A stretch of 64,000 nucleotides of DNA from Citrus sinensis (Eukaryota > Streptophyta > Magnoliopsida > Sapindales > Rutaceae). Where the stretch lies: NCBI RefSeq assembly GCF_022201045.2, contig NC_068564.1, forward strand, positions 32,331,001-32,395,000. The letters are read 5' to 3'. The translations under genes and the position numbers were made by a program. The notes beneath the pieces were generated by a model that was given only the letters and a program-made list of their open reading frames with translations, made no database searches and was not told the DNA's origin. Numbering within the stretch: position 1 is the stretch's first letter; every line of letters begins with the position of its first letter. Positions 22,980 through 33,630 of this stretch are shown in pieces.

Positions 22980-24600
22980 ATAAAGGTAATAATTGACAAA
23001 GAGTTTACACCATTACGTTTATTCTTTTGATATAGATTTTGTTGTAATTCACAAATTCAATCGAATTTTGGATATTGATTGTTGAAATTTAATTATCTGT
23101 TTTTTTTTTTTTATTATTGTTATTATTTACTCGAGGGAGATAAATTTTACATTGGGAGTGAAGCAATCATTTCCTTTTAGCATCTTATTGTTATCCCCAA
23201 ATACATGTTCTGTTGGGCATCTCTTCCGCTTTTTGCCACCAAAGCCCACATGCTTCATGTTGAACTCTTCTTAGGGTCGGGATAGTAATTATATAATTTT
23301 AAAAATAATTGTTGTTAGTTATACTAATAAATAATTAGTCGTGAAAAAAATCAATTAAATGTTCAATAAAATTTATTCTTAAAAAGTGTCATGAGATTTA
23401 AAAATAACGGTATGTGTTTGGTAAATCTTATTATTAAACTACTGTAAGAATATAATTGACTGAATTAGACATAATATTAAATAAAATTTATTTAAACTGT
23501 TATAAAAATGTATATAAAATATTTTTATTTTGTAAATACAATAATTGATAACTAAAATAAATATTTTTTTTTATCTCAATATAATTGGTAACAGTAAAAT
23601 ATATTTAAAGTTAGTAATTTTATTTGTTAATTAATAAGGATTTATATTTTTATAATATTTATGAGGATATACAAGGAATTATATTAAATATAAAAGTGAT
23701 TCTCAAAATTAGATTTTAAAAAGGTATTTCTTCCTTACTTTTCAAAACATGCTGTAAAATATGATGATTTTACTAAAAGTGGTTTCTTAACAAATTTACC
23801 AAATACTAAAATTAACTTTTAATTTTTCAAGTTCATTTTTAAGCCTCCTAAAAGCAACCCTAAACGGGCACTTAATAGCAAATAAAATTTCTCAAACCCA
23901 TGAGTTAGCCATTTAGGTCCTTAATGAGCTATAATAAAATCAGCTTTTAATTTTTTAAAATCATTTTTGAGTCTCCTAAAAGCAACCCTAAACAAGTACT
24001 TAATAGTAAATAAAGTTTCTCAAATCCATGATTTAGCCATCAAGGTCCTTAGTGAGCTACAAGAAAATTTTCCTTTTAATCTTTTTCAGATGAAAAATAT
24101 AAACAAATTTTATTGTTTTTCAATTATTAATTTTATCATATTTATAATAATAGAATTAACTTGGGGTGCAAGAATGTTTTTTTAAAAAAAAACTTTTGAG
24201 TATAAGAACAAAAAAAGAGAAATTAAAAATTAAAAAAGAAATCCACGTGGACCAAGCGGGAACCCTAGAATCCCTCGAATAGCCAACGAAAGCCACCCGC
24301 GGGTCCAGCAGTCAGGAGAGCCCATGTGAATCCAAGCCACCGATTCCAGGACATAACCGTAAATTCAGTAATTCACTTGTGATCTTTCTCACCCGTCAGT
24401 GACTGTACTGCCGATGACGGACCAATAAATACCTCTACACAATAAACATTCCCGGTTAATGAATATCCACGTGTCAGCTGTCAACGTCAATCAGCTGTGA
24501 CCTAATCGCTGCCTACGCCAAGCCCCTTGACCTTCGCCCCGGCCTTGGTGAGAAAAAAAGGGAAAAAATACACTGCCAGTGCAAAATATCTTTTTCTCGC
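22980..24600. other. Intergenic DNA between the GT31 and VDAC genes
   Basis: AT-rich with no gene. 23400-23880 contains GTGTTTGGTAAA and, further right, TTTACCAAATACT in inverted orientation, so it is probably a degraded MITE. A 128-bp tandem duplication follows (separate entry). 24240-24600 is GC-richer and is probably the VDAC promoter. Confidence 0.5.
23815..24070. repeat. Tandem duplication with a 128-bp period
   Basis: CTCCTAAAAGCAACCCTAAA occurs at about 23845 and again at 23973, and the match continues through (A/G)TAAA(A/G)TTTCTCAAA and AGCCAT to the region of AGGTCCTTA. About one base in ten differs. Confidence 0.7.
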
Positions 24601-24647
24601 AAGCAAGCTGTCGCCTGAAGCGGTCCGAACAGCCGCTTTTCTCCATT

Positions 24648-24746
24648 GTAAGTCTTCTTCTTCATATGTAATTAAATTATTTGTTCATTTTTGCTTTTTC
24701 TAGCTTTATTGTTATTGATTTAATATTATATTTGCGTAATTTTCAG
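24648..24746 (+). other. Likely 5'-UTR intron of the VDAC gene
   Basis: A GTAAGT donor at 24648 and a TTTTCAG acceptor ending at 24746 bracket 99 bp of T-rich sequence, directly upstream of the ATG at 24779. Leader introns are common in plant VDAC genes. Not confirmed by transcripts. Confidence 0.5.
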
Positions 24747-24778
24747 ATTACAGTGTATTTTATCGTTTCTGAGAAGAG

Positions 24779-27700
24779 ATGGGGAGCAATCCGGCACCGT
24801 TTTCTGATGTTGGCAAGAGAGCCAAAGGTACATATTTGTGTTTAGGTTGATATATGGAAATTAAAAAAAAAAAGATTTTTTTCTTGAAGCGCAAACTTGC
24901 ATATTAATTTCTTTAAATGCAAATTTGCAAATTAACTTGATGGTCTAAATGTAAGTTTCAAACAAATGTGATGCAGTGGAGATGCTGTAATCAAATGTTT
25001 GTAATGAGACATGTTATGGGCTCTTAATGCTACATCACTTTGTTTAATGTTTGAATTTCAGCTATTTACTTGCTTTATTTATTAAATGCCATTTACTTAC
25101 GTTTGTGTGCAGACCTCTTGAACAAAGATTACGATTTTGGGCACAAGTTTACTCTCTCGGTGCCAAGCTCCACTGGCCTGGTATTCTCTGCTTCAACTTT
25201 TGCATTTTGCACTTGTGTTGCTGGATTTTAATTACCTATTTGTCGGAAGTGCTCTCTGTTTAGTGTCCAAACATATATTAATTTAGACTATTGTTTCCCT
25301 AGCTAGAACGTGTCTCTTGTCTATGCTTAGAGAACCTAAACAGCTTTGAACACTGCACATTCTTCTCAGTACTTTATCTTTATGTTTTTTTCTCCTTGGG
25401 TATATACCTAGGCATGCAAAAGTTGTTCAAGACACTAATGTATGACTAAATATGTCATTCTGTAATAAGCTTTCGCATGCTTGTTATTTTCAATATTTAA
25501 GGAATTTGGCTGGGAATGCTAATTTTGAATTATATGGTGCAGGGACTTTCAGCAACAGGTCTGAAGAAGGATGAAATTTTTATTGGTGACATAAATAGTG
25601 TGTACAAGAGTGGAAATACTACTGTGGATGTGAAAGTTGATACTTATTCTAGTGTAAGTGAAGATTTGGCTATTCTTAATTGGGTTTGATGACGCATGCT
25701 ATTATACAGCGTTGCAGAATAAATGCTTCATGATTTAAATCTCTGGTGTGTATTCTCAACAGTTTTAACATTTTCTGCAAAATCTACTTATCTGCAGGTA
25801 TCTACAAAAGTAACTATGGTTGATATCTTGCCATCTACCAAAGCAGCTCTGAGCTTCAGAATACCAGATCACAAGTCTGGCAAGGTCAGTGATTTTACCC
25901 CTATCGTCAAAAAAGGATGCTCACGCTGCCTATAACTGTAATGCATTTAGTATTTTATTCATCTTTGCTGAGGAGATTGCGGTGAATTTCATCTTATTGC
26001 CAAGAATCATTGATCTCTTGAAACTTAAGAATTATTAAGTTTCTTTAAGTGAGAGTAGTCACAAATGCGTTCTTTCATATGTCCTAGTGAATGTAGTTGT
26101 AGTTTTGACCATAGATGGTAGAGCTGGAAATGTGAAGCTTAAGACGTGTCAGATGAAGATTAGAAACGGGAGAACCAGTTATAATTCAGAAATTTTCATT
26201 TTACTGTATGTGAGATCTATTTTACTTATTTCTTTAAAATGACTGAGTTGATGCATCACTACAACCTGCTTAGAAAATTGGAGAGGCAAGTTGGAGTAAG
26301 GCAATTGTTAGTTGGTGTAGCATGGGAAAGAGAAAATATTGATGTGTTGGATCAAAATTTATATTTGAGGGCTTTAAAATTGAATTTCCTTAGGCATTGG
26401 TCCAACCAAGACGAATTTGCTGTCTCAAGTCTTGTATATTTACAATTGCACATGGTAGCGGAAAACATTTACACTTGCAGCATGTGATGGTCCTTACTTC
26501 CCCATTGTGCTTGAAAATCCTGTTCTTCCAACATCTTTTATTCTCTTTAGAGAAAAATTCGTCAATGAACGTGAACTTGTCCAGTTACATTTTCATCTCA
26601 TCGAATCTGCGGTGTTATCCATACCCACATGATTTATTCTGTTTAATTAACTAATATTTGTTTCTGAAGGAGCCTCCATGATTGCAGAAAAACAAATTTA
26701 ATATTTCTCTACAAAACTTCCTGTGGTGTATATTATGTTGTATGTCTGGCAAATTGTAGAAAATGTTATTTTGGAAGTAATCAATTCAGAATGCTGTAAA
26801 AGGTATCTGACTCTTTTGTTATATCATAAACTCAGTTGGATCTCCAGTACCTTCATCCCCATGCTGCCATTGATTCCAGTATTGGCCTTAATCCAACCCC
26901 ACTTTTGGAGCTATCAGCAACAATTGGAAGTAAAGAGCTTGTTTTAGGTGGTGAAGTCGGATTTGATACAGCTTCTGCTTCATTCATTAAGTACACTGCT
27001 GGGATTGGCTTGAACAAGCCAGATTTCTCTGCTGCCCTCTTACTGTAAGTGTCTATGAAATCTTTTTGCGGAAAATGTTTTTGTGTGTCTTGCTTGGCAG
27101 TCCTGTAGTCGAATGTACTATTTGTATGGTTTAATGAGGAATGGTTAACGCATAGGTAGCAAGGCATCGTACTATTGTCTGATGTAGGATTCAGATGCCC
27201 AACATGATGACTACAAAATGATGAGCTTTAGATGTTGCAACTGACAAGCAGTTTTACAGGAATATGTGGTTACACACTGTCCAATGTCCTAAATAATTCT
27301 TATTGTTCTGGCAAAGAAAGAAAAAAAGGAATGTGAGCTTTCTTTTTATGTAGATTGAGCTTCTGTTTGGCTTTCAAATTTAATAGGTGATTACTAGCAA
27401 CTCCTGGTCACTGTATAATTGTTATTATCATGTGATTGTGAGAATTATGATGCCAAGTTTTCACATTAGCACGACCTGGTAAAATTGTGGTCATTAAACT
27501 TCTGTTAAAGCCTTTGGTGCTTCCAGGTTCCATCTGGTTGGGAGTCTTGTAACCTGTGAATATTATGAACAAAAGAAAGAATATTATTAGTAGAAGCCTC
27601 ATCAGACCTTCAAAATTGAAGGATAACATGGGTGGATCTTAGGGGAATCCTAGTTTTTTCCAGTGAACAGTGAGCTTTTGCTTTCAGCAACTACTTTGAA

Positions 27701-28393
27701 GTAATTTATTTGCATTCTGTCGGTTTATTTTGGTGAAATCAAACTGAATTGTGGTGTCTATTACTTGTTTAAACAAATTTTACACATTTTTTAAGGTAGC
27801 AGTATAGTACACATTTTTTTAAGCAAGCAGGCATCTTCACCTAAATCTGGACCATTGGTCAGTTTTGAACCAAAAGTTTAAAATAAAATTCAAGAAAAGG
27901 AACACACTTGCATTGGGACCAATTTGTCAAAGTTCACCAAATGAGACTGGATTTATGTCTATATCTATGAGATTATTTCATGTGGTTTTTTAGTTCCATC
28001 AGCTGTTTGATTTTTCTTTCTTTTTCTATTTTCAGAACAGTTTGTTCTAAGCTGTCCTGCCTCTAAAATTTGCACCATTTTTGTCTACTTAGGGCGGATA
28101 AGGGACAGGCACTCAAGGCATCATACATTCATGCTGTGGATCCATTCACTTCAGTTGCCGCTGAAATGACTCATAGATTTTCTACATATCAAAACAGTTT
28201 CACCATTGGAAGCTCACATCTCGTAGATCCATTGACATTGGTAAAAACACGACTCTCAGATGGTGGGAAGTTTGCGGTGCAATTTCAGCGTGAATGGCGA
28301 CCTAAGTCACTGGTAACTGTTTCGGCTGAGTACGACTCAAAGGCCATTAATTCTGCTCCCAAAATGGGTCTTGCCATCGCTCTGAAGCCTTGA
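24779..28393 (+). CDS. VDAC: Mitochondrial outer-membrane porin (VDAC), VDAC4-like
   Basis: Six exons: 24779-24827, 25113-25180, 25543-25653, 25798-25884, 26836-27044 and 28093-28393. All have GT-AG borders, and the joined frame gives 274 residues, the normal VDAC length. It opens MGSNPAPFSDVGKRAKDLLN (the N-terminal helix). It has the GLK motif at 45-47 and the block STKVTMVDILPSTKAALSF, and ends REWRPKSLVTVSAEYDSKA...MGLAIALKP, which is the final beta strands with the C-terminal sorting signal. The rest alternates as short amphipathic strands, consistent with the 19-strand barrel. It passes ions and metabolites such as ATP across the outer mitochondrial membrane. The N-terminus is closest, from memory, to Arabidopsis VDAC4. 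The splice at exon 5/6 divides a codon (CT|G). No defect was seen. The symbol names the family only. Confidence 0.93.
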
Positions 28394-29825
28394 AATGGGG
28401 TCAACTTTGCCCTGTTCTGCTACTTTTTTTAAAGAAAAAAAAATTAAAAAAAAAAGAAAGAATTCAATACTTGAGCTTGTTACAATTTTTTTTTTTTGGC
28501 GAAACCGAGGAGGGCGATGCTTTACACATTCATGTTAGAAAAACTAAAAGATCCAGTCATGCATTGATTGAAAATTCAATCCCTTTGCGGGGGTACTGAA
28601 CCCAGTTTTGGAATATTTGATAAACATACGACATTTTTGTTGCATACAATGAGATAAAAATTAATGCTTATTTCTGATGTTCTAACTTTCTGATCTTTTT
28701 TATTATCTTATTAAAAGATTATTATTATTTTTTTAAATTCAAACATAATCTCCTCCTCTGGTATTCAGTGACATGGCGTGTAATCCAGAGCTACTGTGTA
28801 ATGATATATAATAAAGTTTGACTGGTTTGTTAAATATTACTTTTTCAAGTTACAATTATGACAAAGTATACGGGTAGTATCAATTCTTTATTGAACAGTT
28901 GTGGGAATAAAAATCACATTAATTTTCTAACTTTTTTTTCTATTTTTTTTCCTCCCACATATGACGGGGGATCATTGGACCGGTGTAAGGGTTTTCACGT
29001 AATGCGTATGCTAAACAGATCATCTATAGACGATTAATGAAGTTAATTTATCATATTACGTTATGTGACTAAAACATAATAGTAATCTATAAATCAGATG
29101 TAAATTACATATTGTTTGACTGTTGAATCTAATCACCAACTAAAACATAAGATAATCAATGTTCTTAAAAAATATAGTTTTGATTTTTAAATGAGCTATA
29201 AATTAATAGAGATTGGTTGGACTTTCATTTATAGCTCATTTAAAATCTATTTAGTGTAACGCCATTTGAGATTCACATGCATGACCAAATCCGTAGTTAG
29301 GTTATCAAGGAGCCTAATTGAAAATGATTTGCAACCAGAAGAATGATCAAAGCATACACGAAATTCATTTTCTTTCTTCTTTCATACGATTATTAATTGA
29401 ATCATCCTTCACCTCTCATTTGTTTGGATCAAAATTGAAAATTAGCAAAAGAAGTTTGATACGTAGTAGATGTGATAGGTGAGAACTTCGAGTTTCTTTA
29501 GTTGGGAACTTAATTTGCATCAAGTCAATTATCGTTTTACATAATTTGTCGACGATTTATAATTATTATGTTACAATCGATCATACTATTGAATCTCACG
29601 TATGAAGACAAACACTGCTTGTAATTATCACTTGTGAGGATCTAAAGGGAAGAAGATGAGTTTGTCATCTAAATAATGATGACTGTTTAACTATAATTAA
29701 AAAAGCCTATAAGGAAAAAAAAAATTGTAACCACATTTTTTTTTTCATTTTTTACCATAATATAGATAGGAAACAAACAAATTAAATATGAATGCCAAAA
29801 TTACAAGTGAAAATATATAGGGTAT
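28394..29825. other. 3' flank of VDAC and intergenic DNA
   Basis: Probable 3' UTR to about 28700. A poly-T/A-rich stretch follows, with a short inverted pair near 29190-29245 (GAGCTATAAAT against ATTTATAGCTC). No gene seen. Confidence 0.5.
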
Positions 29826-29827
29826 TT

Positions 29828-30532
29828 TAGAGTGTGTTTGGTATTGTTTTTGACTAGCCGTTTTTTGTTTTATGAAAACATAAAAGTGTAGAACTTGTTT
29901 AGTGGATGCGTTTTTGAACCATAAACAAAAAATACAAAAATTAAAAAAAAAAAATGTGTTTTTGAACCAAATTGGCGTTCTCTACCTTTTTGTTTTTTAT
30001 CATCATACGTCCCACACTTCCAATGCAATAATTACCACTAAAATCTAGTAGGTCCTACATGTTTGTTAGATAAATAAATTATTTTAATATAATAAATTTG
30101 TAATGAAAAAACTGCTATGCATACATTAATTAAAATAAATAAATATAACAATCAATAAATAAGTTTTAAAATTCTCACAAATCATTTAAATACAAAATTA
30201 ATTTCTTTCAAAACTTAAGAAATTTACAAAATCAACGGATGATATTTTTCTTAAATTTTGACTAAATTTTATTTTGAAAACATATTAAAATTAGATACAT
30301 ATATTATTATAATGTAATTGTTGAAATTTAATCTTTTTAAATATATATCAAATAATTCTTCATTATTTTTTAAGACAAACTACCAAATATATTTTTACAG
30401 TTTTTTTTAGACATTAGTTTAAAAGTAAGCTATCAAACATGTTTTTATTTTTATAAAAAAATAATTATTCTTATTCTATAAAACAAAATTAAAAACACTG
30501 TATGAAAAACAATATCAAACACATCTTTAAAG
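29828..30532. mobile_element. MITE with GTGTGTTTGGTATTGTTTTT-type ends
   Basis: The left end reads GAGTGTGTTTGGTATTGTTT. The right end reverse-complemented reads AGATGTGTTTGATATTGTTT. The interior is AT-rich, about 700 bp, without coding capacity. The end motif is typical of plant hAT-related MITEs. No clear target-site duplication was seen. Confidence 0.55.
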
Positions 30533-30642
30533 TTTATGTATATAGCCAAAAATGAATAAAAGGATAATCGTGAATGGCAATAAATGCATTATTATTCCTG
30601 TGGTTAACTGGTGGTCCACCAATATAAAAGGAACATTAAAAC

Positions 30643-30882
30643 AAATGAATGACAAAACCAACAAAGTGTTGGCTCCACTGGTAATGGAGTCCCCTTAAGT
30701 GGTTTGATTGGATTTGTTTCCTAGTTCGAGTCGTAGGGAAGTCGCTTTTATTGGGAGAACATGTTCCTCTCGATTCGAGCAAAAACTTCTAATTTAGATT
30801 GTGGTATGAGCTTAAAGGTACCTTCCACAATTGAGACCCTCCCTAAAATACTTCGTGGTAAAAAAAAAAATGAATGACAAAA
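30643..30882 (+). mobile_element. tRNA-derived SINE with 15-bp target-site duplication
   Basis: Flanked by identical 15-bp repeats AAATGAATGACAAAA at 30643-30657 and 30868-30882. The body (about 30658-30867) has a B-box-like GTTCGAGTCG about 60 bp in, an A-box-like TGGCTCCACTGG near its start, and a 3' poly-A tail. These are the marks of a Pol III-type retroposon moved by LINE machinery. Confidence 0.8.
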
Positions 30883-31872
30883 AAAAATTGGATAGCAGGG
30901 CCAATCCACGTAGAAGGCAAAAAGAGAAAATAGATTTTTAAAAAAGTGCATTAAAATGGCCCGACGATTCAATCAGAGTGAAGAATGTAAAACAAGAGCA
31001 ACTTTACGTTGCATAACAAATATCATCGGGATCGGCATTCTTTTTTCTGAACCTCGGCAGGCTAGGAAATTGAATAAGATGCAAAATAAAGAGTAACAAT
31101 AAATTAATAATTACATATTATTCATAACTAATTTGAAAAAGAAAACTTATAAGTCACAACTATATTTTTCTAAATTTTTTAAAAAGAAAAAATCCTTTTC
31201 ATTCTAAAGATTTGATATAATAGTTTATTTCATCCTTACTTTTTAAACAATATTCCTTTATTCTTATTTTTTAAATAATAATTCAAAATACAATTCTGTG
31301 AATTCAGCATTACTTTATTATATAATTCATTGAGGGCAAAATAGAATTTTCAATTAAATAAATACAAACCATTTTAAAATAAAAATTTCAAGAACAATTA
31401 AATGACATCTGATTTTGTGCATAAATTTAAAATTGAAAGATAACATAATGAAACAAAAATAACACAAAAGACTATGCAATATATATATGTGTGTGCGTGT
31501 ATGAGTGTGTGTGCGCACACGCGCATGTTCACTATTTTTTTTTTCTAAAGAAGTCAGCTAAATTTTTTAATAATAATAATAATAAATACAAATATTATAG
31601 AATAAAATACATTGCACTAGAATCCGTATTTTGTTATCTTTTACCTTATCCTTGACTTCGATATTGATAGTGATTGTTGAATTAAATAATAACAATAATA
31701 ATAATAAAGTTAGGGTAATTGTTTATTCATTAAGTTATCCTTAAATTTTAAATTTCTACAGATGTTATTTAATTATATTTGAGAATTTTATTTTAAAATA
31801 GTTTGTATATATTTAATTGAAAATACTATTTTGCCTTTAATGATTATACACTAAGATAATGGTAAATTAAAG
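30883..31872. other. AT-rich spacer with simple repeats
   Basis: No gene seen. It contains a TG/CG-alternating run at about 31488-31527 (TGTGTGCG-type, Z-DNA-prone), (AAT)n tracts near 31569-31586 and 31689-31706, and otherwise AT-rich sequence. Confidence 0.5.
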
Positions 31873-32040
31873 AAAAAGTGTTTTGGGCTCCCAAGGGCGT
31901 GGTCAGATTGGTTGCAGTGCAGCTATAACCTTTATCAAAACCCGGGTTCGATTATTGGGGGTGGTAAGGGGGGTAAAAAATTGTATTTGAGTTTGCCCAC
32001 CCCTCTTACCTTTAAAAAAAAAAATGAAAGAGTGTTTTGG
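31873..32040 (+). mobile_element. tRNA-derived SINE, short family, with 14-bp target-site duplication
   Basis: Flanks AAAAAGTGTTTTGG (31873-31886) and AAAGAGTGTTTTGG (32027-32040) match at 13 of 14 bases. The body, about 140 bp, has an A box (GTGGTCAGATTGGTTGC), a B box (GGGTTCGATTATTG) and a poly-A tail. A different family from the SINEs at 30.6 kb and in the 4CL introns. Confidence 0.82.
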
Positions 32041-33492
32041 CCTATTATTTAAATAGTAATGAAGTGAGTTATTGCATCAAACCTTAAGGGTGAAAAGGAC
32101 TTTTTACTCTTTTCAAAACTCTATAATAACCTTCCAAAAGTATCTATTAAGCATGTTTTAGCAATGGCGATTACCTGCCAAATATATGTTTACCATTCTC
32201 GTAAGGATGAAAAATAATTTTTATTATTCATTAATAGACAATAGTTATACTGTGTGTGGATGTGGGTTCATGTTAACAAAAAAATTGAGGATACTAAAAA
32301 ACAAAAAAAAAATTATAAATTTCAATATATTAATGGATAAGGAAAAAAAAAACACATCCTCTAATATATGATTTTTTGTATTTTAATGACATCTTCATTT
32401 TTTTAAAGATCACAAATTTTATTAAAATTTAAGAAAACTATTACACCATATACTGTAATAGTATAATAACATTACACTACACTATTACAATATATGGTGT
32501 AATAGTTTTCTTAGATTTTATTCTAAGTTATATATAAAGTATCATTGGATTCAAATTTGATGATCCTTTATTTATTTCGAAATAATGGGTAAAAAAAGTT
32601 CCAGATCCCGAATTGATTACATATGTGTGTGTTTGTCTCACATAAGTATTAGTCTCTCTTGAACTACTTTAGCGGGGAAATTGAAATCCTTTATGACCAC
32701 AATCAAATTTAGTGGTTGTAGAGTCGCAGACAGGTATGTGGTGTCGCTTGGTGCAAAACGACCGCCTCATCATTACCCCAAAAAGGGTTAAAGTACGCAC
32801 ATGCAATGCCCACATAACTGGTTGGTCACATCCTCCGTGGCTTATAATTGGTGGCTTACAGTCAAAGCTGATGACTTTCACGCACCATAGTCTATCCCCA
32901 AGTACGCCCTCTCACGTAAACCCATTTCCAAGAAGAGCACGATGGAACGGTTCTTGTAAAATTACATCATAAAATCAATTTCTTGATGATTGTCAAATGA
33001 TTCTGTAAAATTACTACTGCCTGATTTAATAATCTAAAGATAAATATTAATCAACAATGTAAGGATATCAGCACCTCCAATGTTTGACTTAACAAATAAT
33101 TAAACTCTCATGTTTTAAAAATGGACAGTTAAATTTGATTCGTTTCAAAAATAGATATTCATACTTTGTAAATTTTATCTATTTAAATGGATATTTAGTG
33201 TTAATGTGCAATATCAATACGTGTAATATCAATATGATAAGTTAATGCATGCAATCCTAGAATGCCACATTCGTGGTACAAAACAAGCAAGAAAATTTTT
33301 ATTTAACGACAAAAATTTGTTCTTCGTGTCATATGAGAGTAGGGTTGTATTGGAAATATATATGCTAAGATATATACGTAATATTTAATTAATAGCACCC
33401 TATTTTAAGAAAACTGATTGTCAATTTCTTCTCTTGGCAAATTCTAAATCAACTACTCAATCAATCTCACCACCTCCTTTTCTTCTACCTTC
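32041..33492. other. Upstream region of 4CL
   Basis: No gene recognised. It holds the 86-bp hairpin at 32429-32514 and a moderately GC-richer patch at 32660-32960 that has no recognisable coding signal. The last few hundred bases are the distal 4CL promoter. Confidence 0.5.
32429..32514. repeat. Long near-perfect hairpin, about 34-bp arms
   Basis: The left arm (32429-32462, containing GAAAACTATTACACCATATA) and right arm (32481-32514, containing TATATGGTGTAATAGTTTTC) are complementary with about two mismatches around an 18-base loop. It resembles a micro-MITE or small-RNA foldback. The arms match no conserved plant miRNA that I know. Confidence 0.7.
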
Positions 33493-33557
33493 ACCTACTT
33501 TGTATATTAACTCAACCAATACTCAAAACCAACTCAGGGAAGCAAAAATAACCAAAC
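33493..33557 (+). promoter_or_regulatory. 4CL core promoter: TATA-like box with AC-element-like motifs
   Basis: TATATTAA at 33503-33510 lies about 125 bp before the ATG. ACCTACT (33493), ACCAATA (33515), ACCAACT (33528) and ACCAAAC (33551) resemble the AC elements (ACCTACC/ACCAACC) bound by MYB regulators of lignin genes. None is a perfect consensus, and three fall at or after the expected start of transcription. Confidence 0.4.
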
Positions 33558-33630
33558 ACTCACCATCCCCTTTGCTTCCCAAAATTTCTCCCTCTCTCAT
33601 TTCTCTCATATCCATATTCTCTTTGCAAAA

